DNA of 64,000 nt, taken from positions 34,539 through 98,538 of the forward strand of contig NZ_BDAZ01000061.1 in assembly GCF_001612725.1 (NCBI RefSeq), written 5' to 3'. Every line of letters starts with the position of its first letter. The first letter of the stretch is position 1. Positions 53,224 through 60,645 of this stretch are shown in pieces. Below the pieces are notes generated by a model, which worked only from the letters and a program-made list of their open reading frames with translations, was not told where the DNA came from and searched no databases. Source of the stretch: Nocardia anaemiae NBRC 100462 (GTDB lineage Bacteria; Actinomycetota; Actinomycetes; Mycobacteriales; Mycobacteriaceae). The position numbers and the translations under genes were made by a program.

Positions 53224-53940
53224 GTGCCCGACCGTGACACGTCACCGGCCGCGACCGTTCTCGTGGTCGACGATGAGCCCAACATTCTGGACCTGCTCTC
53301 CGCCGCGCTGCGCATGAGCGGCTTCGACGTGCGTACCGCCGCGAGCGGGTACGCGGCGCTGGCCGAGGCCGCGGCCCATCGGCCCGACATCGTGGTGCTG
53401 GATGTGATGCTGCCGGATCTGGACGGCTATGCGGTGGCGCGGCGGCTGCGGGAGGTCGACAGTCAGGTGCCGGTGCTGTTCCTGACGTCCAGGGACGCGG
53501 TCGAGGACCGGATCGCCGGGTTGGCCGCCGGTGGCGACGACTATGTGACCAAGCCGTTCAGCATCGAGGAGGTGCTGCTGCGGCTGCGCGCGATTCTGCG
53601 GCGGACACTCGGTCCGGAGTCCGGCGACGATCGGGTGCTCAGGTACGCGGATCTGGAACTGGATGTCGATGCGCATACGGCCTATCGGGCGGGCGACGAG
53701 ATCTGGCTGTCCGCTACCGAATTCAGCCTGCTGCGTTTTCTTGTGGTCAACGCGGAGAAGGTGGTCAGCAAGCAGCAGATCGTCGATCGGGTGTGGAGTA
53801 CGGAGACCGGGCGCGACGGGCGGGTGGTGGAGACCTTCATCAGCCAGCTCCGGCGCAAAGTCGATGCCCGGAATCCGCCGCTGATCCACACGATTCGCGG
53901 TGTCGGCTACACCTTGCGGCACGGTGGCGGGCGTTCGTGA
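53224..53940 (+). CDS. Two-component response regulator, OmpR/PhoB type
   Basis: A 238-residue regulator. The receiver has acidic VVDDEPN, phosphoacceptor Asp in VVLDVMLPDLDGY, the switch Thr/Ser in FLTSRD and Lys in VTKPFS. The C-terminal winged helix reads LSATEFSLLRFLVVNAEKVVSKQQIVDRVW and RVVETFISQLRRKVD...IHTIRGVGYTL. GTG 53224 is the likely start. It overlaps the downstream kinase gene as GTGA, a typical coupled pair. Overall it resembles mycobacterial TrcR/TcrX-like regulators. Confidence 0.93.
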   Translation: MPDRDTSPAATVLVVDDEPNILDLLSAALRMSGFDVRTAASGYAALAEAAAHRPDIVVLDVMLPDLDGYAVARRLREVDSQVPVLFLTSRDAVEDRIAGLAAGGDDYVTKPFSIEEVLLRLRAILRRTLGPESGDDRVLRYADLELDVDAHTAYRAGDEIWLSATEFSLLRFLVVNAEKVVSKQQIVDRVWSTETGRDGRVVETFISQLRRKVDARNPPLIHTIRGVGYTLRHGGGRS

Positions 53941-55415
53941 GCGCTCGCCGGTTGACCTTACGCACCCGGCTGCTGCTGGCTCTCGTCGCGATCGCCGGTA
54001 TCGGAATGGCCACCTTCGGGCTGCTCAGCGTGACGATGTTGGATCGCGCGCTGCTCGATCGGGTGGACGACCAACTCGATCACGTTGCCAGCGATATGAC
54101 TTCGACGAAACGGCCACCGCCGCCTCCGCCCTCCGGCCCGCCGGAGTACGACCAGTTGCCTTCGGATTTCCGGCTGATGTTCTTCGATGTAGACGGGCAT
54201 CAGATCGGCAAGCTCGGCGCACCGGCCCAGGTGAGCACCGTGCCCGCATTGCCCGCGATGGACGCGGCATCGGTACGCGCCCGCGCGAACAGTGCGTTCA
54301 CCGTCGGCGACCAGAACAGCGATATCCGTTGGCGGGTGCGCACTGTCGTGCAGCCCGCGACCGAATGGCAGCCCGATGGCGGCACCGTCGCTGTCGCGAT
54401 GTCGCTGGCGACCACCGAGGCGACCACCGGCAATCTCCGCACGATCGAGTTGGTGGCGGGTGCGACGCTGTTGCTCGCCAGCTGCGTCATCGCGGCGGTT
54501 CTGGTGCGAATCGGTCTGCGCCCGTTGACCAGGATCGAGCACACCGCCGAGGCGATAGCGGCCGGAGATCTGGATCGCCGTGTCGCACAGACCGATCCGC
54601 ATACCGAGGTCGGTCGGCTCGGTATCGCGTTCAATGTGATGGTCACCCGGCTGTCCACGGCACTGCGTCAGCTCGCCGATTCCGAGCAGCGGATGCGGGC
54701 GTTCATCGCCGACGCCTCGCATGAACTGCGCACCCCGCTCACCTCGGTGCGCGGCTACGCCGAGCTGTATCGGCGCGGTGGTGCGTCCGACCAGGTCGGG
54801 GCGGGGGAGATGATGAGCCGGATCGAGGGCGAGGCGATCCGGATGGGTGTGCTCGTCGACGACCTGTTGCTGTTGGCCAAATCCGATCAGGAGCGGGCGC
54901 TGAATCTGGTGGAGCTCGATCTGGTGGTGCTCGCCATGGAAGTTGTGCGCGACGCCGCCACCCGAGCCCCGGATCGGGATATCGGTCTCGAGAGTTCGGA
55001 TGACCCGGTTCGGATCGTCGGGGACGAGCACCGGTTGCGGCAGGTCATAACGAATCTGGTCAACAATGCGTTGGTGCATACGCCCGCCGAGGCGTCGATC
55101 ACCGTAACTGTCGGGATCAGGGCCGCGGCTGCGTTGACCGATCCGGTCGCCGCCGAAGCGGGTGCGGAACTGCCCGAGGCCTCCGAATTCGCGGTACTCG
55201 ATGTGCACGACGACGGACCCGGCATCGCACCGGAGAACGCGCCGCGCATCTTCGATCGCTTCTATCGGGCCGCCGAATCACGTTCCCGCACTGGTGGTTC
55301 GGGACTCGGCCTCGCCATTGCCGATGCGATCCTTGGTGCGCACGGCGCCCGGATCCAGCTCTTGCGCACGCCCGGCGCGGGCGCGACCTTCCGAATTCTT
55401 TTCGCCGTCTCCTGA
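53937..55415 (+). CDS. Two-component sensor histidine kinase
   Basis: A 492-residue membrane kinase. Two membrane helices (LLLALVAIAGIGMATFGLLSV near residue 10 and LVAGATLLLASCVIAAVLV near 165) flank an extracytoplasmic domain of about 125 residues with a proline run after TSTKR. HAMP follows (IGLRPLTRIEHTAEAIAAGDLDRRV). The H-box FIADASHELRTPLTSVRGYAELY carries the phospho-His. The ATPase boxes are NLVNNALVHTP, DDGPGIAP and GGSGLGLAIAD. It should phosphorylate the regulator encoded just upstream. The signal is unknown. Confidence 0.93.
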   Translation: MSARRLTLRTRLLLALVAIAGIGMATFGLLSVTMLDRALLDRVDDQLDHVASDMTSTKRPPPPPPSGPPEYDQLPSDFRLMFFDVDGHQIGKLGAPAQVSTVPALPAMDAASVRARANSAFTVGDQNSDIRWRVRTVVQPATEWQPDGGTVAVAMSLATTEATTGNLRTIELVAGATLLLASCVIAAVLVRIGLRPLTRIEHTAEAIAAGDLDRRVAQTDPHTEVGRLGIAFNVMVTRLSTALRQLADSEQRMRAFIADASHELRTPLTSVRGYAELYRRGGASDQVGAGEMMSRIEGEAIRMGVLVDDLLLLAKSDQERALNLVELDLVVLAMEVVRDAATRAPDRDIGLESSDDPVRIVGDEHRLRQVITNLVNNALVHTPAEASITVTVGIRAAAALTDPVAAEAGAELPEASEFAVLDVHDDGPGIAPENAPRIFDRFYRAAESRSRTGGSGLGLAIADAILGAHGARIQLLRTPGAGATFRILFAVS

Positions 55416-55491
55416 TCATCGGCGGATTCGGCGCGCGGGTGACGAGTATGGGTTAAGTTAATGACCGTTCTGTTTCCGGGGTAGGAGAACG

Positions 55492-57444
55492 ATGGCGCTG
55501 ACCCTCGCCGAGCGCACGACGCTCGGCCTCATCTGTGACACCTTCGCACCCGGGGACGGTGCGGAGCTGCCGTCCGCATCGCGGCTGGGGGCCGTCGACG
55601 CCGTCGAGCGGTTGCTCGCGCGCAATCCGAGTGCGGCGGAGCGTCGTGCCTTCGAAACCCTGCTGCGCGTATGGAATTCCCGCGGGTTCGGATTGCTGCT
55701 CGGGGCCGGGCCGCGCCGGTTCGCCGATCTCACCCAGGACGAACGCGAGCAGGCGCTCGTCCGGCTCGCCAGCTCCCGGCTCGGCCGTAAGCGCGCGGTC
55801 TTCCAGGCGCTCAAGGGCGCGGCGTTGACGGCCTACTATGCGACGCCCGGCTCGACCGGGACCAATCCGGCATGGCGGGAGATGGGGTTTCCGGGTCCGC
55901 TCGGTGCTTTTCCCGATGCGCCGAAGCCCGCTCTTGCTCCGGTTCGACCGACCAGCGATACGACGCTCGATTGCGATGTGGTGGTGGTCGGATCCGGTGC
56001 GGGCGGTGGCACCGCGGCGGCGGTGCTCGCGGCGGCCGGACTGGATGTCGTGGTCGTCGAACGCGGCGGCTACTACGATGACGCGGACTTCGGCTCCGGC
56101 GAACTCGACGGATTGCTGAATCTGTACGCACCCGGCCCAGCGACTACACAGGAGGGCCAGCTTGGGCTGGTCGCCGGATCGTGTCTCGGCGGTGGCACGG
56201 TGGTCAACTGGACCACCTCGTTCCGCACGCCGGACGATGTGCGCGAGGAATGGGCGAGCCTGGGCGCCAAGCAGTTCGCCGCCGATGAGTACACCGAGGC
56301 GCTGGACGCCGTGGTGGCCAGACTCGGTGTCAACAGTGACCACTCCGGTGCCTCCGGTCGGGACACCGTCCTGGAACGCGGTCTGCGCGCATTGGATTGG
56401 CATGTCGATGCGATGCCACGCAATGTGCGCGAGTGTGATGCCGGAATCGAATGCGGGCGTTGTGGTTTCGGGTGCCGTATCGGTGCGAAGCGGTCGGTGA
56501 CCAAGACCTGGCTGGCCGATGCCGCCGAGCACGGTGCCCGGCTGCTGATCGATACCGAGGTACGCACGATCACGTTGCGGGAGGGCAGTGCCAGTGGGGT
56601 CGAGGCCGTCACGTCGCAAGGTGACGCGGTCACCATCCGGGCTCGAGCGGTGGTCGTCGCGGCGGGGGCGGTCCAGACACCCGCTCTTCTGCGTCGCTCT
56701 GGAATATCCGGCCGCAATATCGGCCGCTATCTGCGATTGCATCCAGCCACCGCGGTCTTCGGCACCTTCGACGAGGAGATCCGGCCGTGGGAGGGCGGCA
56801 TGCAGACGCGCTACTCCCGCGAGCACCGTGATCTCGACGGCCACGGCTACGGCGTGATCTATGAGACCGGGCCGTTGACGCCAGGCATGACGGTCGGGTT
56901 TCTGAATTGGACCGGCTCGGCGCAGCACCGCGCGATCATGCACAACCTCGCGCACACTGTCGCAGTCGGTGTGATCACCCGGGACCGCGACCACGGCACC
57001 GTATCGGTCGACCGTGCGGGTGATGCGGTGGTTCGCTATCGCCTGTCCGGATATGACCAAGCGCATATGCATGCCGGAATCGCGGGTGCGGCAAGAATTT
57101 TGGAAGCAGCCGGTGCGCTCTGCATCTTCTCGGGCCACCAGTCGGGCCCGGTCTACGAGCCCGGTGTCGCGGGGTCACATGACACCTTCGTCGCCGAATG
57201 TCTGCGTGCCGGTTATGATCCCGGCCGCTGCGCGATGGGCGCCCTGCACATTATGGGCTCGGCGCGCATGGGCGGTTCGCGCGCGGATTCGGCGACCGAT
57301 CCGGACGGCGCGGTCTGGGATGTGCGGAATGTCGTTGTCGCGGACGCATCCTGCTTTCCGACCGCGTCGGGGGTGAACCCGATGCTCAGCATCGAGGCCA
57401 TCGCCCGTATGAACGCATCACGACTGGCCGCTCGACTGACCTGA
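55492..57444 (+). CDS. GMC-family FAD oxidoreductase (long-chain alcohol oxidase-like)
   Basis: A 650-residue flavoprotein. The FAD site is unusually far in (about residue 165, DVVVVGSGAGGGTAAAVLA), after a helical N-terminal domain of about 140 residues. The GMC signature appears in GLVAGSCLGGGTVVNW. A CGRCGFGC segment and ALLRRSGI follow. The catalytic-end motif is MGALHIMGSARMGG and ASCFPTASGVNPMLSIEAIA. This layout matches long-chain fatty alcohol oxidases and mycobacterial Rv0492c. GGAG lies six to nine bases before the ATG. It is 76 bases downstream of the kinase gene. Confidence 0.9.
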   Translation: MALTLAERTTLGLICDTFAPGDGAELPSASRLGAVDAVERLLARNPSAAERRAFETLLRVWNSRGFGLLLGAGPRRFADLTQDEREQALVRLASSRLGRKRAVFQALKGAALTAYYATPGSTGTNPAWREMGFPGPLGAFPDAPKPALAPVRPTSDTTLDCDVVVVGSGAGGGTAAAVLAAAGLDVVVVERGGYYDDADFGSGELDGLLNLYAPGPATTQEGQLGLVAGSCLGGGTVVNWTTSFRTPDDVREEWASLGAKQFAADEYTEALDAVVARLGVNSDHSGASGRDTVLERGLRALDWHVDAMPRNVRECDAGIECGRCGFGCRIGAKRSVTKTWLADAAEHGARLLIDTEVRTITLREGSASGVEAVTSQGDAVTIRARAVVVAAGAVQTPALLRRSGISGRNIGRYLRLHPATAVFGTFDEEIRPWEGGMQTRYSREHRDLDGHGYGVIYETGPLTPGMTVGFLNWTGSAQHRAIMHNLAHTVAVGVITRDRDHGTVSVDRAGDAVVRYRLSGYDQAHMHAGIAGAARILEAAGALCIFSGHQSGPVYEPGVAGSHDTFVAECLRAGYDPGRCAMGALHIMGSARMGGSRADSATDPDGAVWDVRNVVVADASCFPTASGVNPMLSIEAIARMNASRLAARLT

Positions 57445-57574
57445 GCGTTGCCCGGCCGGTCAGCGTGCCCGATATGCCGTAGCCGCATTCTCGCGATGTT
57501 CGAGCAGATACTCGCCGACCGGTGAAGTGTGAAAGCTGATCTCCCGCACCGGCAGTCGGCGCGGGAGCAGCCGG

Positions 57575-58276
57575 TCAATAGCCGATTGTGAAGCGGCGCT
57601 GGATGAATCGCGGCAGTTCGACTTCGTCGAGTAGGGCGACCGCGGCGTCCTCGATGGAGATGCGGCTGTGGCCGTCGGTATCGCGGACCGGCTGGTCGCC
57701 GCCGACGCGGTAGCGGCCGGTGCGTTCGCCGGGGGCGATCAGTTCGGCCGGGCTGAGGTAGGTCCAGAGCCGGTTCGAGGTGCGCAGGACATCGAGGGCG
57801 GCGCGGTGGCCGCGTACCGCTGCGGCGTATTCGCGAGGCAGGCCGAGTCCGTCGAGAGTTTCGATCAGCAGTTGGTCGTCATCGGCGGTGACCCGGCCGG
57901 GCTGGTACTCCAGACTCCCCGCGCCGCCGACCACGATCAGCCGCGTGCGCGGGTGCGTGTGCAGTGCGTCGAGTAGCGAACGCGCGGCGCTCGCGTAGAC
58001 CGTCGGATCGGCGATGGAGCGCGCGACGGTGTCATTGAAATCCCTTGCCGCATTCCCTGGTTGGTAGCAGCTGATCAGAACGTCCATGCCGGGGAGGGCG
58101 GCGGCAATGGCAGCGCTGTCGAAGATGTCGAGGCTGCGCCAGGTGAGGTTCGGCTGGCTGGTGGTGATCTGGCTGGCGTCCCTGGTGAACGCCGTGACGT
58201 GGTGGCCGCGGGTCACGGCCTCGGTGACTACCCGCTGGCCGATATTGCCGGTCGCGCCGACGATTCCGATGAACAT
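57575..58276 (-). CDS. NAD(P)-binding protein, NmrA/atypical SDR family
   Basis: A 233-residue Rossmann protein with GATGNIGQRVVTEAVTRGHHVTAFTRD at the N-terminus and LIVVGGAGSLEYQPG in place of the catalytic Tyr-x3-Lys of classical SDRs, as in NAD(P)H-binding YwnB/NmrA-like proteins. AGGAG precedes ATG 58276. It is divergent from the TetR gene, with an imperfect palindrome over its -10, so the TetR protein is its likely repressor. Substrate and role are unknown. Confidence 0.88.
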   Translation of the reverse strand: MFIGIVGATGNIGQRVVTEAVTRGHHVTAFTRDASQITTSQPNLTWRSLDIFDSAAIAAALPGMDVLISCYQPGNAARDFNDTVARSIADPTVYASAARSLLDALHTHPRTRLIVVGGAGSLEYQPGRVTADDDQLLIETLDGLGLPREYAAAVRGHRAALDVLRTSNRLWTYLSPAELIAPGERTGRYRVGGDQPVRDTDGHSRISIEDAAVALLDEVELPRFIQRRFTIGY

Positions 58277-58301
58277 GGTGCTCCTGGGTCTGATTGATAC
58301 G

Positions 58302-58320
58302 GCGTGTAAAAACTATACGC
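58302..58320. promoter_or_regulatory. Candidate TetR operator over the nmrA-type promoter
   Basis: GCGTGTA-AAAAC-TATACGC is a near-perfect inverted repeat (one mismatch). The minus-strand -10 TATAGT (58317-58312) lies inside it, directed toward the NmrA-type gene. The surrounding 60 bases are notably A/T-rich. It fits autoregulation and repression by the divergent TetR protein. Confidence 0.55.
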
Positions 58321-58374
58321 TGTGAAGTCTTTTAGCAATGTCATGTTTTCTCACACGGATGTAGAGTTGCAGCC

Positions 58375-59091
58375 GTGGGTACTGGGACGCCGACCCGGCG
58401 GGAGTTACGACGCTCCGAGACGACAGCGGAGATCAAGCAGGTCGGGCTCCGTTTGATGGCCGAGGGTGGACCTGGCGCCATCACACTGCGGGCGATCGCG
58501 CGCGAGATGGGCATGACCGCCAATGCGGTCTACAGCTACTTCCCGACCCGTGACGATCTGATCACCGCGCTGATCAACGATGTGTACTCCGAACTGGCCG
58601 ATGCGGTCGAAGCGGCCCGCGATGCCCGTCCCGCTGCCGACGCCGCAGGCCGAATTCTCGCGTGGGCCTGCGCATTTCGCGATTGGGCCGTGGCAAATCC
58701 GGCCGGTTTCCGTCTCATCTACGGCGATCCGGTGCCCAACTATGAGCCGCCCGAGGGCGGCGCCGCTCCGGACGCGGAACACCGCGTATGCGCGGGCCTG
58801 ACCGGTTTGGCGGCCGGCGCGTGGCCGCGTGCCGAAAAGCACTATGCCGACAATGGTTTCGAGTGGTCGGACTTCGAACCGAAACTCGTCGACGAGGTCA
58901 AGGCGGAGTTCCCTGGCCTACCTCCCGCCGCCGTCGCCATCGCGCTGCGCATCTGGGGTCACCTGCACGGCCTGGTCTCCCTGGAAATCCTCGGCCACCT
59001 GCGCTCCCAGACCACCGATCCGGAAAAGCTCTACCGCAACGAGATCGGCCATCTCATCCGTTCGCTGGGGTTGCGGCCACCCGAGCGCTGA
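58375..59091 (+). CDS. TetR family transcriptional regulator
   Basis: A 238-residue regulator from GTG 58375. The helix-turn-helix (about residues 15-62) reads TTAEIKQVGLRLMAEGG and ITLRAIAREMGMTANAVYSYFPTRDDLITALI. The C-terminal ligand domain is of the TetR_C_13/WHG type (FRDWAVANPAGFRLIYGDP, then ALRIWGHLHGLVSLEILGHL). The divergent NmrA-type gene and shared palindrome suggest local control. Its stop faces the stop of the convergent serine hydrolase. Confidence 0.9.
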   Translation: MGTGTPTRRELRRSETTAEIKQVGLRLMAEGGPGAITLRAIAREMGMTANAVYSYFPTRDDLITALINDVYSELADAVEAARDARPAADAAGRILAWACAFRDWAVANPAGFRLIYGDPVPNYEPPEGGAAPDAEHRVCAGLTGLAAGAWPRAEKHYADNGFEWSDFEPKLVDEVKAEFPGLPPAAVAIALRIWGHLHGLVSLEILGHLRSQTTDPEKLYRNEIGHLIRSLGLRPPER

Positions 59092-59119
59092 ACCCTGGGT
59101 GTGGTTGCTGGGCGCTGTA

Positions 59120-60358
59120 TCAGCTGGCGGCGCGGGTGCTGTCGAGTGTGTCGGCAGTCGAATCGCCGATGGCCGCGCGGGCGGCGCGTTCGGTGAGGGC
59201 GGCGAGGAAGGGGAGGCGGGCGTCGCCGAGGGACATGGCGTGGTTGCCGAGGTGGTTGGTGACGAAGCCGATGCCGAGGCCGAGACCAGGATTGGCGATA
59301 CCGCCGGAGCCGCCGATGCCGAAGTGGCCGAGGGCCTGGCGAGTGAGGCGGGTGCCGACGATGGCGCGGTGGTAGCCGAGGGCGAAATGCGGTGGGGCGC
59401 CGAGAACGTAGTCGTAGCGGCTGTTCGGCAGCATTTCCGCGATGCGGCGGGTAGTTTCGGGACGGAGCAGGCGGCGGTGGCCGACCATGCCGTCATTGGC
59501 GATGCCGCCGTACATCTTGGCGATGGCGCGGGCGGTGAAAACACCGTTCCAGCCCGGCATCATCGCATCGTAGGGGCGCATGCCGAGGGTCATATCGGCC
59601 CAGCCGTCGTAGACCGCACCGCGGGCGGAATTCATTACCTTCACCGAGGCGAACGGTGCGACGAGCGTGTCGAACGGGACCCTGGCGATGCCGAGGCGGG
59701 GCGAGAGGCGGGCCAGCCGCTGCCGCTGGTTTTCGGGCACGCCGAACCAGAAATCATTGTCGCCCAGCGGCTCTCGAAGTTCGCTGCGGACGAGGTCGGC
59801 GAAGTCGCGACCGGTGGCGCGTTGCGCGATCTCCGCGACCAGGGTGCCGAAGGTCAGGCCGTGATATCCGGAAGCTCGCAGCCGCAATGGATCCGGCACG
59901 GATGCGGCCATCGCGGCGGCCACGGCGTCGTGATCGAGCAGATCGTTCGAATCGGCGACCAGACCGCGGGTGCGCTGCAATCCGGCGCGATGGTTCAGCA
60001 CCTCGCGGATCGTGATACCGCCCTTGCCCCGCGCAGCGAATTCCGGCCAGTAGTCCGCCACCGGCGCGTCCAACTCGAGCACACCGCGCTCGATCAGCCG
60101 ATGCGCGACCGTCGCGGTGACACCCTTTCCGGTCGAATACGACAGCGCCATGGAATCGGCCCGCCACCGCCGGTCGCTATCGGCCCACCCCGCCCAGATA
60201 TCGAGCACCGGCTCGCCATGGAGGTACACCGCCAGCGCGCCACCGCCCTGGCTCTTACGCCGGAACATCGCGAAGAACTTGGCCGCGACGGCGGTGAACC
60301 GATCGTCGACCAGCATGTGACCGGGCACGCCCGCGCCGTCGGTGCTCGCAGCTGGCAT
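59120..60358 (-). CDS. Serine hydrolase, beta-lactamase (class C)/EstB-type esterase
   Basis: A 412-residue cytosolic protein of the beta-lactamase fold. The SxxK nucleophile motif is SYSTGKG, and the Tyr motif is probably SGYHGLTFG, in line with EstB/LipL-type esterases of actinobacteria. HFGIGGSGG near the end replaces KTG. There is no signal peptide, arguing against a true beta-lactamase. AAAGGAG precedes ATG 60358. The upstream 290 bases contain two inverted repeats that could be regulatory. Confidence 0.9.
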   Translation of the reverse strand: MPAASTDGAGVPGHMLVDDRFTAVAAKFFAMFRRKSQGGGALAVYLHGEPVLDIWAGWADSDRRWRADSMALSYSTGKGVTATVAHRLIERGVLELDAPVADYWPEFAARGKGGITIREVLNHRAGLQRTRGLVADSNDLLDHDAVAAAMAASVPDPLRLRASGYHGLTFGTLVAEIAQRATGRDFADLVRSELREPLGDNDFWFGVPENQRQRLARLSPRLGIARVPFDTLVAPFASVKVMNSARGAVYDGWADMTLGMRPYDAMMPGWNGVFTARAIAKMYGGIANDGMVGHRRLLRPETTRRIAEMLPNSRYDYVLGAPPHFALGYHRAIVGTRLTRQALGHFGIGGSGGIANPGLGLGIGFVTNHLGNHAMSLGDARLPFLAALTERAARAAIGDSTADTLDSTRAAS

Positions 60359-60645
60359 GGTCAGACTCCTTTGTCGGATAACGCCGTGCAGGCTACTGCT
60401 AACACTTGCAAGCAGCCTGCTAACTGACTGTAACCAGGGTTACTGGATAGACGCAATGGTGCGTGCCGGTGGCCGGAATAGCCCGCGGCCGGAAAAGGTC
60501 CGAGCGGACCTCGCCGTGCTCGGGCGTCACGGCGCTGCTGGTACTCCGGTTGCCGAGGTGTTCGGGCCTATGTGGAATTCATCGACGGGTTCACCCACGG
60601 CCGGTTGGTCGGCAGTGACCAGGTACCGGCCGCGGGTGCGATCTC
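60359..60645. promoter_or_regulatory. Intergenic region with palindromes upstream of the serine hydrolase
   Basis: GCAGGCT (60388-60394) is repeated inverted as AGCCTGC at about 60414-60420. GTAACC-AG-GGTTAC (60430-60443) is a perfect palindrome. Both lie upstream of the hydrolase gene and downstream of the Pnkp stop. A short plus-strand frame near 60560-60640 reads AYVEFIDGFTHGRLVGSD but has no start or context. No gene is assigned. Confidence 0.4.

Noticed and set aside
57460..57574. A minus-strand frame ending at 57460 that reads VREISFHTSPVGEYLLEHREN
   Set aside because: It looks coding-like but is under 40 codons, has no supported start, and I know no family for it; probably a relic after the NmrA-type gene.
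59120..60358. Resistance beta-lactamase
   Set aside because: There is no signal peptide and the KTG motif is replaced; it fits cytosolic EstB-type esterases better.
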